From Phycisphaerales bacterium (GTDB taxonomy: Bacteria; Planctomycetota; Phycisphaerae; Phycisphaerales; SM1A02), in NCBI GenBank assembly GCA_022446965.1, contig JAKVBV010000022.1, positions 1 through 36,423 on the forward strand: a DNA stretch of 36,423 bases, given 5' to 3'. Both the position numbers and the translations under genes were made by a program. Positions 26,620-35,278 of this stretch are shown one piece after another (positions within the stretch are counted from its first letter, which is position 1; each line of letters opens with the position of its first letter). Below the pieces are notes generated by a model that did not search any database, had not been told where the DNA came from, and worked only from the letters and a program-made list of their open reading frames with translations.

Positions 26620-26677
26620 ACTCGGCTCGCCCATTGAGCCCCTGTGGGGCCTTCAGCACAGCATTGGAGCCTGTCCC

Positions 26678-26926
26678 ATGATCGAAGCCCTTCGTTCGGA
26701 TGAAATCGTCGCCAAGTGTGGTGGCCGATTCAAGCTCTGCGCCCTGATCCAACACCGGCTCAAGGAGTTGGTTGTCGAGCAGGCTCGCCCGCTGGTTGAA
26801 CGTGAAGGCCGCACGGATCTGGAACTCGTGATCGAAGAGATCATGCAGGACAAGATCACCGCGGAATGGGTGGATGCCACCGATGCCGACCACGCCACGG
26901 GCGCCGGTTGGCCGTTGGCCTCGTGA
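26678..26926 (+). CDS. rpoZ: DNA-directed RNA polymerase subunit omega
   Basis: An 82-residue protein from ATG 26678, with TGGAG about 12 nt upstream. The sequence follows the omega pattern: IEALRSDEIVAKCGGRFKL at the N-terminus, LIQHRLKELV helix, a TDLELVIEEIMQDKI segment and a short tail. Omega wraps the beta-prime C-terminus and aids assembly of RNA polymerase. The frame is open far upstream into clc antisense sequence, but homology begins at this Met. It overlaps coaC by GTGA; rpoZ next to coaBC or coaC is a common bacterial arrangement. Confidence 0.88.
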   Translation: MIEALRSDEIVAKCGGRFKLCALIQHRLKELVVEQARPLVEREGRTDLELVIEEIMQDKITAEWVDATDADHATGAGWPLAS

Positions 26927-27492
26927 CCGCCGAGTCACGCCACATCTTGATCGGAATCTGCGGGGGCATTGCCGCGTACAAGCTGGCGGCGGTTGTCTCT
27001 GCGGTCGTGCAGCGTGGTGACCGTGTCACGGTGGCAATGACCGCGTCGGCGCAGCGCTTCATTGGACCAGCCACTCTTGAAGCCCTCAGTGGTCGTCCTG
27101 TGCTCACCGAGCCGTGGACTGTGATCAATGATCCCACCAGTCAGCACATCGCACTTGGCCGTGACGCCGACGCCATGCTCGTCGCGCCGTGCACCATGAA
27201 CACCGCGGCCAATCTGGCCCAGGGCCGCACCGATGATGCTGTCACGTTGTTGGCGGCATCGATCGACCGTGACGCCACTCCTGTGCTCGTGGCACCGTCG
27301 ATGAACGCCACGATGTATGCCCAGCCAGCACTGCAGCGCAATCTTGCCGTGCTTGCTCGCGATGGCTTCAAGATCCTGGCACCGGACTCCGGTTGGCAGG
27401 CCTGTCGGACGGACGGCGCTGGTCGTCTGCCCGAACCTGCAGCATTGATCGACGCGATTGACGCCGCCGTACGCGCCACGTCGGACGTCTGA
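26923..27492 (+). CDS. coaC: Phosphopantothenoylcysteine decarboxylase (single-domain CoaC flavoprotein)
   Basis: The protein has 189 residues from GTG 26923, overlapping the rpoZ stop. It is an FMN-dependent decarboxylase that makes 4'-phosphopantetheine in coenzyme A synthesis. Seen are ILIGICGGIAAYKLA, the active-site His in TSQHIALGRDADAMLVAPCT, the NTAANLAQGRTDDAVT segment, the substrate-clamp APSMNATMY and a conserved Cys in GWQACRTDGAGRLPEP. In most bacteria it is fused to CoaB (phosphopantothenoylcysteine synthetase) as a ~400-residue protein. Here the gene stops after the CoaC domain and no CoaB follows, so CoaB must be encoded elsewhere. Confidence 0.9.
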   Translation: MTAESRHILIGICGGIAAYKLAAVVSAVVQRGDRVTVAMTASAQRFIGPATLEALSGRPVLTEPWTVINDPTSQHIALGRDADAMLVAPCTMNTAANLAQGRTDDAVTLLAASIDRDATPVLVAPSMNATMYAQPALQRNLAVLARDGFKILAPDSGWQACRTDGAGRLPEPAALIDAIDAAVRATSDV

Positions 27493-27500
27493 CACTCTCA

Positions 27501-27547
27501 AGAAAAAACACAGGCCCGGCTCCGCAGCGGTGGAGCCAGGCCTGTGT
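27501..27547 (-). terminator. Strong terminator after rpoD
   Basis: ACACAGGCC at 27508-27516 plus GGCTCC at 27518-27523 pair with GGAGCC at 27532-27537 plus GGCCTGTGT at 27539-27547. This makes a 15-bp stem with one C/A mismatch and an 8-nt loop. On the minus strand it is followed by TTTTTTCTT, so it ends the dnaG-rpoD transcript. It lies just past the coaC stop and may also slow plus-strand transcription. Confidence 0.88.
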
Positions 27548-27576
27548 TGGGAGAACGAGGAGTACCCTCGTCTTGG

Positions 27577-29391
27577 TCAGGTTTCGTCGGTGTCGACAAA
27601 GCTCGACAGCCTGCGGCGACGCACGGGATGCTGCAACTTGCGAATCGCCTTGGATTCCACCTGTCGCACGCGTTCGCGTGTCACCTTGAAGATGCGCCCC
27701 ACCTCTTCGAGGGTGTAGGTGTAGCCGTCACCAATGCCGTAGCGCAACTTGAGGATCTCGCGTTCGCGATAGGTGAGTGTCTTGAGCACGTCGTTGATCC
27801 GGCTTCGCAGCATGTCGCTGGTTGCCGACGCGGACGGAGCTTCCTGGCGCTCATCCTCGATGAAGTCGCCGAACTGCGAATCTTCGGATTCACCGACGGG
27901 TCGATCAAGACTGATCGGGTGGCGGGAGATCTTCATGACACGGCGGGTTTCCTCCACTGGCATGCCGGCCTGTTCGGCCAACTCTTCGATCGTGGGTTCG
28001 CGACCCATGATCTGCAGCAGGCGCTTCTGGATCGTCCGCAGTTTGGACATCGTCTCGATCATGTGGACCGGCACACGGATGGTGCGGGCGTGATCGGCGA
28101 TGGCACGAGTGATCGCCTGGCGGATCCACCACGTGGCGTACGTGGAGAACTTGTAGCCACGCATGTACTCGTACTTGTCCACGGCACGCATCAGGCCGGT
28201 GTTGCCTTCCTGAATGATGTCTAGGAAGGACAGGCCACGGTTGCGGTACTTCTTGGCGATGGACACCACCAGACGGAGGTTGCCGCCGGAGAGATCACGC
28301 TTGGCCTGTTCGTACTCTTCGAAGACCGTTTCGATCTTCAAGAGGCGTGCCCGCAATTCCTCTGGTGATTCCATCACCAGGCCGCGAATGCCACGGAGTT
28401 CGTCTTCCATGGCCTGGCGATCCTCAGGATGGACACGCGAGGGGTTGTTGCGGGCGAGCTTGAGCTCACGCTCGAGTTCGTCCAGCTTGCGGAGGATCGA
28501 CTGCATGCGACGCATGAGCGGCTGAATGCGGGCCGTTCGGAGGCAGCATTCTTCCAGCAACGTGGCCATCTTGCGACGGCGACGCTCCATGCGTTCGCGG
28601 AGTGCATCAGCCTGCTTATCGGCGAGGCCGTCTTCGATGCGTTCCCAGTCTTCTTCGTTCGCCTTGAGCATGAGACGGACGCTGGCCATGTTGACCGGAA
28701 TGCGGCGGGCCACCTTCTCCTTGGCGTTCTCTTCCGCCGTGGAGATGCGCATGGTGCGGTCGAAGGGCAGCTCGCTGTCATGCACCTGCTGCAGCACGTT
28801 GCACGACTCACGGGAGGAGAAATCTGACTCGAGCACGAGGCGACGGAAGATCATTCGTGTCGTCTCGATCTTCTTGGCCAGACGGATCTCCTCTTCCCGA
28901 GTGAGCAGCGGGATGGTGCCCATCTGAGTGAGATACATGCGGATGGGATCGTCGATTCGCTTGGAACGAGATTCCTCCAACGCCGCGGCGACGGTGGCGG
29001 CATCGTTCTCGTCGAACAGCTCGTCGTTCTCGATCGCGTGCGGGGACAGGCCTTCCTCTTCGGCGTCTTCCTTCTTGCGAGCCTGCTCTTCGGCGAGCAG
29101 TTCTTCTTCGGTAGCCAGATTGAAGGTGCGACGGGGGTTGTCACGCTTGAACTTCAGGTTCGTCTGCAGTGGCGCGTAGAAGGGCTTGCCCTTGCTGAGC
29201 CGACGATCAAGATAGTTCAGCAGATCAAGATCGAGCCCGTTGATATGGACGAGGAGTGCGTCCATCTTTTCCGGGTCGACGTACTCATCCGGCACGGCCG
29301 TGTTGAGTTCCTCGAATGAGATCCATCCACGGGATTGCCCGTGATTGATGAGATCCTTGATCGTGGGATGTAGTGTTGTCAGGTCGATCAC
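27577..29391 (-). CDS. rpoD: Primary RNA polymerase sigma factor
   Basis: The protein has 604 residues from GTG 29391, which has AGGAG 8 nt upstream. Longer starts in the frame would overlap dnaG by more than 100 nt. Region 1.1-like sequence covers about 8-70. Region 1.2 is [12 protein letters not shown] (148-158). A charged non-conserved insert runs about 180-365. Region 2 is [17 protein letters not shown] with the -10-binding stretch [17 protein letters not shown] (415-431). Region 3 covers about 448-520, and region 4 has [14 protein letters not shown] and the helix-turn-helix [20 protein letters not shown] (560-579). It is the housekeeping sigma. It lies 40 nt downstream of dnaG, as in the classic macromolecular-synthesis operon, and is followed by a strong terminator. 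Confidence 0.96.
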   Translation of the reverse strand: MIDLTTLHPTIKDLINHGQSRGWISFEELNTAVPDEYVDPEKMDALLVHINGLDLDLLNYLDRRLSKGKPFYAPLQTNLKFKRDNPRRTFNLATEEELLAEEQARKKEDAEEEGLSPHAIENDELFDENDAATVAAALEESRSKRIDDPIRMYLTQMGTIPLLTREEEIRLAKKIETTRMIFRRLVLESDFSSRESCNVLQQVHDSELPFDRTMRISTAEENAKEKVARRIPVNMASVRLMLKANEEDWERIEDGLADKQADALRERMERRRRKMATLLEECCLRTARIQPLMRRMQSILRKLDELERELKLARNNPSRVHPEDRQAMEDELRGIRGLVMESPEELRARLLKIETVFEEYEQAKRDLSGGNLRLVVSIAKKYRNRGLSFLDIIQEGNTGLMRAVDKYEYMRGYKFSTYATWWIRQAITRAIADHARTIRVPVHMIETMSKLRTIQKRLLQIMGREPTIEELAEQAGMPVEETRRVMKISRHPISLDRPVGESEDSQFGDFIEDERQEAPSASATSDMLRSRINDVLKTLTYREREILKLRYGIGDGYTYTLEEVGRIFKVTRERVRQVESKAIRKLQHPVRRRRLSSFVDTDET

Positions 29392-29431
29392 GCTTGGTGC
29401 TCCTGGGTCCTGCGAAAGAAGGTTCTGTTCC

Positions 29432-31249
29432 TCAGCCCTCGATTGGTCTGGGTAGTGCGCTGGGCCGACGGCCGGCCAAGCGAATTGCGTTGACGAGTTC
29501 AGCGGCGCTGTCAGGCTGATCCGAGCCTTCCCGACGCCAGTCATTGATCTTCATGTCCATCTGTTGCTCATCGCGGCGGCGATGCAAGCGGGCAAAGAGG
29601 CGGTCGACAGCGCCGGTGAGGTCTTCGCCGGCATCGGTCTGGCTTTGCAAGATGGCGTGCCCGGATTCCACGAGCTCCGTGGCGAGCGCACGCAGCGCAT
29701 CGTCCTTCAGGTGCTCGTGCAGGTGGGGGACATCCACCTGTTGCCCGGCCTGCAGCAGGTCCAGAGCGGCCTTGGCGATGGCCTGCAACGACGGTGCCGT
29801 GATGGATTCGAGGGCGGCATCTGCAGGCAGGCGATGGGAGATCGCGGCGAGTGCCACGGCGAGCAGTTCTCGCTCGATAGGTGAGGCTGCGGCAGGCTGT
29901 TCCGGTGCGTCGTTTGCTGGGCGGCTTTGCCGATCAGGGCCGCTCTTGAGGGTCTGTTGTACGCGCGACACGGCAACACCGGAGCACTCGGAGATACGAG
30001 CCACCAACATGTCATGTCGCATCGGGTCGACCTTGTCCAATGCGGTGCGGCCAAGTTCGCCCAGCAGGCGTTCGAGTTTCTGTTGTCGCTGTGCACTGCC
30101 GCGTGGTGTGGCGGCGATTCCGGATCGCTCAAGCATCCAGTCGATGGCGTCCACAGCATCGGCCAGCGCCGCTTCGAAGCGTGCCTTGCCGTTGTCCTGG
30201 GAGAGCAGGTCATCGGGGTCGATGCCATCAGGCAACACGCAGATCCGCACATCGAGAACATGCCGCAGCGTGGTGAACACCGCTCGGTCGGCAGCCTTGC
30301 GGCCGGCCTCGTCGCCATCGAACAGCAGAATGACCGAGGCCACATTGCGCTGCAGGATGCGGGCGTGGTCGTTGGTGAAGGCGGTGCCCAGTGTGCCCAC
30401 TGTTTCTTCGAAGCCCGCGGCATGGCAGGCGATGACGTCGGTGTAGCCTTCGGCCACGATCGCCCGGTTGGTGTTTCGCATCGGCTTGCGGGCCAGATGA
30501 ATGCCGTACAGCGTGCGGTGCTTCTTGAAGAGGTCGTGCTCGGGGGAGTTGAGGTACTTGGGGCCATCATCGCCGAGATCACGGCCGCCGAATGCGATGG
30601 GTTGCCCGGCGTCGTCGTGAATGGGGAACATCAGACGATTGCGGAATGTGTCCCAAACACGGCCGTTGTCGCCTTCCTTGAGCAGTTGGGCACCAGCAAG
30701 CACCTTGACCGGCATGTCATCGCCGGCCAGTGCATCTTGCAGCGCGTTCCAGGCATCGGGGGCGGCGCCCAGGCCGAATCGTTCCACCATGTCGGCTGAG
30801 ATGCCACGGTGCTCGATGCACTGCCGTGCAGCAGCACCATGTTCGCCGTCCAGTGTGTGGCGGAACCAGGCGTCGGCTTTGTCCAGCGCTTTGCGCAACC
30901 ATTGGCGGCGTTGTTGACGACGATCGCCGTCTTCGCGGTCACGGCTGCCCCGTCGCTCCAACGTGATGCCGGCTCGCTCAGCCAGATGGTCCAAGGACTG
31001 GACGAAGGACCAATTCAGGTACTTCTCAAGGAACCGGTAGCAGTCGCCGCTGGCTCCACAGGCGAAGCACTTGTAGAAGGGCGTTCCTTTGTGGGTGACC
31101 ACAGCGAACGAGGGGCGAGCGTCGTCATGGAACGGGCACAGGCCGACATGCTCGCGGCCCTTGGGCTCGAGCTTGACGTACTCGCCGATGAGGGCCACGA
31201 GGTCTGTGGCGTCTCTGACTTGTTCAACCTGATCGGTCACACTGCTCAA
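29432..31249 (-). CDS. dnaG: DNA primase
   Basis: The protein has 605 residues from TTG 31249; GTG 31240 is an alternative and neither has a clear ribosome-binding site. The N-terminal zinc-binding domain has Cys38, His41 ([13 protein letters not shown]), Cys61 and Cys64 ([11 protein letters not shown]). The RNA polymerase core has [10 protein letters not shown] and [13 protein letters not shown]. The TOPRIM fold follows: the acidic residue in [10 protein letters not shown], then [10 protein letters not shown] and the metal-binding [11 protein letters not shown]. The C-terminal part is helical and would contact the replicative helicase. It synthesises RNA primers at the replication fork. It precedes rpoD; rpsU, often first in this operon, is absent. 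Confidence 0.96.
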   Translation of the reverse strand: MSSVTDQVEQVRDATDLVALIGEYVKLEPKGREHVGLCPFHDDARPSFAVVTHKGTPFYKCFACGASGDCYRFLEKYLNWSFVQSLDHLAERAGITLERRGSRDREDGDRRQQRRQWLRKALDKADAWFRHTLDGEHGAAARQCIEHRGISADMVERFGLGAAPDAWNALQDALAGDDMPVKVLAGAQLLKEGDNGRVWDTFRNRLMFPIHDDAGQPIAFGGRDLGDDGPKYLNSPEHDLFKKHRTLYGIHLARKPMRNTNRAIVAEGYTDVIACHAAGFEETVGTLGTAFTNDHARILQRNVASVILLFDGDEAGRKAADRAVFTTLRHVLDVRICVLPDGIDPDDLLSQDNGKARFEAALADAVDAIDWMLERSGIAATPRGSAQRQQKLERLLGELGRTALDKVDPMRHDMLVARISECSGVAVSRVQQTLKSGPDRQSRPANDAPEQPAAASPIERELLAVALAAISHRLPADAALESITAPSLQAIAKAALDLLQAGQQVDVPHLHEHLKDDALRALATELVESGHAILQSQTDAGEDLTGAVDRLFARLHRRRDEQQMDMKINDWRREGSDQPDSAAELVNAIRLAGRRPSALPRPIEG

Positions 31250-31586
31250 CCGTTACTTCGCTCACCACCACACGACCAGATACTGCTGGCCGCTGCTCAT
31301 ACGCCCCCATTCCGGGACGCAACACTGCTGTCGAACCCATGCAGGGCCAAGAAGGGCGCACTGGGGGCTCGAATCACTGCTCATTCAGTTGTCGTGTCGC
31401 TCGGGCGCCGCTGCTGTCAGGTATGGGAGTCCGGCCCGGTGTTGGGCTCAGGGATGCACCCCTCTGTTGACGCGCCTCTCCGACTCTATGGATACCACCG
31501 CTCGGGTGTCGGTCAAATTTTCCTCGACCGAATTTCGTCGTCATGCTGCCTGATCGATCAGAATCGAAGGATCAGACGGTGCAGAA
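31250..31586. other. Intergenic region between rpmB and dnaG
   Basis: About 337 nt without a convincing gene. It must hold the start signals for dnaG unless dnaG is read through from rpmB. I see no clear -35/-10 pair. A 12-bp perfect palindrome, CTGATCGATCAG, lies at 31550-31561, and a weak stem TCGGTC/GACCGA at 31509-31531 with an 11-nt AT-rich loop. No good terminator for rpmB is visible. Confidence 0.5.
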
Positions 31587-31859
31587 TCAGGCCGATTGGG
31601 CCTGTTGTCGCGTGTAGCCGTACTTGCGTCGCAGGGGCTTCACGATGAGGCCGTTGCGAATGCATTTGGCGGTCGCCTTGATGCGGGTGGGCTTGCCGTC
31701 GACCATGGCACGAACAGTTTGGATGTTCGGCTTGATCTTGCGTTGGCCGATGCCACTGGGCTTCAAACCAATACCGCCCTGGGACTTGGGACGTCCGCGG
31801 TAGTGGATCTTGCGGCCCGTACTGGTACGGGCACCTGTGATGGAACACACTCGTGGCAT
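31587..31859 (-). CDS. rpmB: 50S ribosomal protein L28
   Basis: A 90-residue basic protein from ATG 31859, with GGAGG 7 nt upstream. The start PRVCSITGARTSTGRKIHY matches the bL28 pattern (x-RxCxxTGxxxxxG), followed by RKIKPNIQTVRAMVDGKPTRI and IRNGLIVKP. It is a structural protein of the large ribosomal subunit. The protein is somewhat longer than the usual 60-80 residues because of an insert rich in Gly/Lys and a C-terminal extension. A clear promoter is directly upstream. Confidence 0.95.
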   Translation of the reverse strand: MPRVCSITGARTSTGRKIHYRGRPKSQGGIGLKPSGIGQRKIKPNIQTVRAMVDGKPTRIKATAKCIRNGLIVKPLRRKYGYTRQQAQSA

Positions 31860-31891
31860 GGCGACAGCCTCCGCTCGCAATGGAATCGAGC

Positions 31892-31921
31892 ACTATAGCC
31901 TGTAATCGGGGGTGAGGTCAA
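31892..31921 (-). promoter_or_regulatory. Sigma-70-type promoter for rpmB
   Basis: On the minus strand TTGACC (31916-31921) is followed after 18 nt by TATAGT (31892-31897), each differing from consensus at one position. The predicted transcription start near 31885 leaves about 25 nt before the rpmB ATG. Confidence 0.75.
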
Positions 31922-31967
31922 GCCAGCGACAGCCTGTGAACGGCGCTGAGGGCCGAAAAAAGGCGTA

Positions 31968-33398
31968 TCAGGCGGATTCGCGGGCCTGTGTGCGACGCGA
32001 AACCTGTTCAAGGGGCACTCGGCCGCGGATCGCCTCAGCATCAATGACGTAGGTCACGCCTTGATTGTCCTGATCTGGCAGGTCGTACATGAGTGGCAGC
32101 ATGCACTCGTCCATCACACTTCGGAGCGCACGGGCGCCGGTGCCGCGTTCCATTGCGTCTTCCGCGATGGCTTCCATGGCATCCTGGGTGAACTCCAGCG
32201 CTGCCCCTTCGAGGTGGAACATGTGCTGGTACTGCTTGACCAGTGCGTTGCGTGGCTCGGTGAGGATGCGGATCATCTGCTCGCGGGTGAGCGGCAGCAG
32301 GGGCGTGACTACAGGAAGGCGACCAATGAGCTCCGGAATCAGGCCGAAGCTCTGCACGTCGTGGGCCGACACTTCGGTGAGCGGCGACACGTCCTCAGCC
32401 AGTGCCTCGTTTGCGGTGGATTCTGAGCTGCCGAAACCGATCTGGCGTTGACCGATGCGTCGGCGAATGATCTCTTCGAGCCCGTCGAATGAGCCGCCAC
32501 AGACGAACAGGATGTTGCTCGTGTCCATCTGGATGTACTGCTGTTCGGGATGCTTGCGGCCACCCTGTGGCGGCACGTTGGCGACGACGCCCTCGAGCAT
32601 CTTCAGCAGTGATTGCTGCACACCTTCGCCCGACACATCGCGTGTGATCGAGACGTTGTTCGACGTCTTGCCGATCTTGTCGATTTCATCGATGTAGATG
32701 ATGCCGCGTTGGGCAGAGTCGAGGTCGTAGTCAGCGGCTTGAAGCAGTTTCAGCAGCAGATTCTCGACATCTTCACCCACATAGCCCGCTTCGGTGAGCG
32801 TGGTGGCGTCGCCGATGGCGAATGGCACGTTCAGGATCCGGGCGAGGGTGCGAGCGAGCAGTGTCTTGCCGGTACCGGTGGACCCGATCAAGAGCACGTT
32901 GGACTTGTCCAGTTCGACCTCGGCGTCTTCAGCCTCAAGGTGCATCAGTCGCTTGTAGTGGTTGTGCACGGCCACAGCGAGCGTGCGCTTGGCCTGGTTC
33001 TGGCCGATCACGTACTGATCGAGGAACTCAGTGATGCGCCGGGGGCTGGGAACCGAGTTGAACAGTGGCCGCTTGCTCGACAGCCGACGCTTCTCCTGCC
33101 GGAAGATGTTCTGGCAGAGGTCGGTGCAATGCGAGCAGATGTAGATGTCGTTGGGGCCCTCGACCATGGGGCCAACTTCGCGTGACGTCTTGCCGCAGAA
33201 GGAGCACGTGGTGACTCGTCGTCCGCGAAAGCCGTCGTCGCCCGAGCCGCCATCACCAGCGTTGTCGTCGCCGTCGCCTGAACCGCCATCCGAGCCATCC
33301 ATGCCATCAACGTCACCGAGGCCGTCGCCGGCCTGGCTGAGCACTTCAAGCAGATCCGCTGCATCGGGCTGCGGGTTGGACTCGTTCTGCGAGGTCAT
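31968..33398 (-). CDS. clpX: ATP-dependent Clp protease ATP-binding subunit ClpX
   Basis: The protein has 476 residues from ATG 33398, with GGAGAG 8 nt upstream. This AAA+ unfoldase feeds substrates to ClpP. An unusual N-terminal extension (1-61) contains an Asp/Gly-rich stretch (about 24-56). The zinc-binding domain has Cys65, Cys68, Cys88 and Cys91. Next come Walker A GSTGTGKT (172-179), pore loop GYVGED (205-210), Walker B IIYIDEID (233-240), the IGF tripeptide that docks on ClpP (320-322), and sensor segments PELIGR and GTGARALR. The docking loop implies a ClpP partner, but no clpP is adjacent. It follows tig and a small membrane-protein gene. Confidence 0.96.
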   Translation of the reverse strand: MTSQNESNPQPDAADLLEVLSQAGDGLGDVDGMDGSDGGSGDGDDNAGDGGSGDDGFRGRRVTTCSFCGKTSREVGPMVEGPNDIYICSHCTDLCQNIFRQEKRRLSSKRPLFNSVPSPRRITEFLDQYVIGQNQAKRTLAVAVHNHYKRLMHLEAEDAEVELDKSNVLLIGSTGTGKTLLARTLARILNVPFAIGDATTLTEAGYVGEDVENLLLKLLQAADYDLDSAQRGIIYIDEIDKIGKTSNNVSITRDVSGEGVQQSLLKMLEGVVANVPPQGGRKHPEQQYIQMDTSNILFVCGGSFDGLEEIIRRRIGQRQIGFGSSESTANEALAEDVSPLTEVSAHDVQSFGLIPELIGRLPVVTPLLPLTREQMIRILTEPRNALVKQYQHMFHLEGAALEFTQDAMEAIAEDAMERGTGARALRSVMDECMLPLMYDLPDQDNQGVTYVIDAEAIRGRVPLEQVSRRTQARESA

Positions 33399-33530
33399 TC
33401 CTGATCTCTCCTCAAACCACCAAGGGGCAGTGTACAGGCCTTCATGCACGCACCACGGCGGTGTGATTCATCCTGCCATCGACATGGCACACGGGCGCGG
33501 AAAAAGCCCAAAACGGCACGCATTGATGCG

Positions 33531-33836
33531 TCATTCGTCAGTGTTTTCCGGACCTTGAGGTGTGTCTGCGTCGTCTGTGTCGACCACAGGTGACTGGTGC
33601 ATGTGCAGCAATCTGGCCTTGAGTTGTTCGAATTGATCGTCGTCAATGTCGCCGGCGCGGCGCATCTCTCGAAGTTGTTGCAAGGTGAACGCCTCGCTGT
33701 GCGCCTGCTCCTTGCGAAAGTGCGACCGCACTGCAGAGATTGCCATGGCACCGAGAATGGAAGCGAGGGCCAGACCGCCGATGGCGAACCAGATACCCGA
33801 GGTGTTCTGCGCAATCTGGTGGCCGGTGGCGATCAC
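33531..33836 (-). CDS. Small membrane protein with SHOCT-like C-terminal segment
   Basis: The protein has 101 residues from GTG 33836, overlapping the tig stop (GTGA). One membrane helix is at about 14-36. A charged segment leads into FTLQQLREMRRAGDIDDDQFEQLKARLL (50-77 in full), a short helix-turn-helix pattern like SHOCT and related short C-terminal modules. The last 20 residues are acidic. Its place, coupled to tig and before clpX, is where clpP usually stands. Function is unknown. Confidence 0.8.
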   Translation of the reverse strand: MIATGHQIAQNTSGIWFAIGGLALASILGAMAISAVRSHFRKEQAHSEAFTLQQLREMRRAGDIDDDQFEQLKARLLHMHQSPVVDTDDADTPQGPENTDE

Positions 33837-35209
33837 GCCTTCTCCTGCAGGGCCTTCCAGTCATCGATGGAGATGTCTTCGATGTCCATCTTCTCGACGA
33901 GCCAGTCCATGGCCTTCTTGTCGCGGATCGACATGGCCATTTGCTGGAGACGATTCTGCTTGGCCAGTTCGCCACGCAACTTGTCGGGACGCATGCCCTG
34001 GCGCATGGCCATCATGGCGATGGCGCCATTGAGCTCCTGCTCGCTGATATTGATCTCCGCCTCTTCGGCGATGCGGGACAAAACGAAGAAGCCCTTGATG
34101 CGGTCGCGTGTTTTGTCTGCACTCTGCTCACGGATCTCAGCGAGCTTGCCTTCGAGTTCATCGGCTTCGAGGCCACGCTGCAGCAGTTCCATGCGGATGC
34201 GTTCGAGATCTCTGGTGATCTGCTGTTCGCTGAAGCCCTCAGGCAGATCCATCGTGATGGCATCCACCACCTGGTTCATGGCCTGATCACGCATGGCCTG
34301 GGCCTGTTCTTCGTCACGCTGTTGCTCGAGGGCAAGGCGAATCTGTTCACGAAGCACGTCTTCGGAGGCCAGCGAATAGGTGTCGATGAGCTCCTGCACA
34401 GTGCACGGCGTGATGCGCTCGGCGATCTGGATCGTGAAGTCGATCTCGAGCGCCTTGCCGCGAATGTCTTCACGCTCGTGGCCTTCGGGGCCAGTGGTTT
34501 CCAGCGTTACCTTGGAGCCAACGCTCTTGCGGGAGAAGTTCTTGGTGAGGTCGTCGATCATCAGGCCCAAGACCGGACCGGTTTCACCCTTCTCGGGCAG
34601 GACGACGAGAATCTGCGGCGCGGTGTAGAGGGGTTCCTCTTCACCGGCGAATCGAAGCACGGCTTCACCAAGCAGGCGATCGGCGGGCTTGAAGCTCTTC
34701 TCGAGTTCCTCACCTTGGCCGTTCTTGAGGCACTGCCGTTCGATTTCGGCGTTGATCAATTCGTCAGTGACTTCTAACTGCGGTCGCTGGATCGTCATGC
34801 CTTCAATCTTGGGCAGATCAAACTCCGGAGCCACTTCGATCTCCACGGCGAAGCTCAAGGGCTTGCCCTGTTCCAACTCAACCACCTGGTCGGGGTCGAC
34901 AGGTTGCGGATCACTGATGGGTCGCAGTTCGTTGGCGGCGAGGCACTCTTGATAGGCTTCGCTGACCAGCTGATTGCGGGTGTCCTGCTTGAGGTCTTCG
35001 CCGAAGCGTCGCTCGATGAGGTGGCGGGGGGCTCGCCCCTTGCGGAAGCCTGGCAGGGCGGCTTGCACCTGCAGCGTGCCCATGGCTTCGTCGATCTTCT
35101 CGTCGACCTTGTCAGCGGTCACGACGATGCTCAAACGCTTGCGTGCGGGACCGGCGTCCTCAACTGAGAACTCAAAGCCAGCGGAATCGGTGGACGTATC
35201 CTGAGCCAT
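33833..35209 (-). CDS. tig: Trigger factor
   Basis: The protein has 458 residues from ATG 35209, with AGGAG about 11 nt upstream. This ribosome-bound chaperone meets nascent chains at the exit tunnel. The ribosome-binding signature GFRKGRAPRHLIERRFG (54-70) is clear. The PPIase-like domain (about 160-270) is present but divergent. The C-terminal helical arms follow (VQELIDTYSLASEDVLREQI, ISEQELNGAI, and LVEKMDIEDISI at the end). It is slightly longer than the usual ~430 residues. It is coupled by GTGA to the small membrane-protein gene and lies upstream of clpX. Confidence 0.95.
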   Translation of the reverse strand: MAQDTSTDSAGFEFSVEDAGPARKRLSIVVTADKVDEKIDEAMGTLQVQAALPGFRKGRAPRHLIERRFGEDLKQDTRNQLVSEAYQECLAANELRPISDPQPVDPDQVVELEQGKPLSFAVEIEVAPEFDLPKIEGMTIQRPQLEVTDELINAEIERQCLKNGQGEELEKSFKPADRLLGEAVLRFAGEEEPLYTAPQILVVLPEKGETGPVLGLMIDDLTKNFSRKSVGSKVTLETTGPEGHEREDIRGKALEIDFTIQIAERITPCTVQELIDTYSLASEDVLREQIRLALEQQRDEEQAQAMRDQAMNQVVDAITMDLPEGFSEQQITRDLERIRMELLQRGLEADELEGKLAEIREQSADKTRDRIKGFFVLSRIAEEAEINISEQELNGAIAMMAMRQGMRPDKLRGELAKQNRLQQMAMSIRDKKAMDWLVEKMDIEDISIDDWKALQEKA

Positions 35210-35233
35210 GACGAGGCAATCTCCTGCCCTGCG

Positions 35234-35257
35234 GCTCGATGGCCGCGGGAATCGAGC
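35234..35257 (-). promoter_or_regulatory. Hairpin in the trpA-tig gap, just before the tig ribosome-binding site
   Basis: GCTCGAT (35234-35240) and ATCGAGC (35251-35257) form a perfect 7-bp stem with a 10-nt loop, extendable by CCCT/AGGG with a bulge. It ends close to the AGGAG of tig and has no U-run. It could influence tig translation or partly end trpA transcription. Confidence 0.3.
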
Positions 35258-35278
35258 AGGGTAGCACAGCGCAGGCCT

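Noticed and set aside
30809-31648. Long plus-strand open frame antisense to dnaG and rpmB
   Set aside because: It is the shadow of GC-rich coding sequence; dnaG and rpmB motifs on the other strand are decisive.
33497-33535. Possible terminator after the small membrane-protein gene
   Set aside because: The stem ACGCAT/ATGCGT has only a 2-nt loop and the T-run is displaced and interrupted.
33740-34777. Long plus-strand open frame antisense to tig
   Set aside because: No domain pattern, and it crosses real genes with clear homology on the minus strand.
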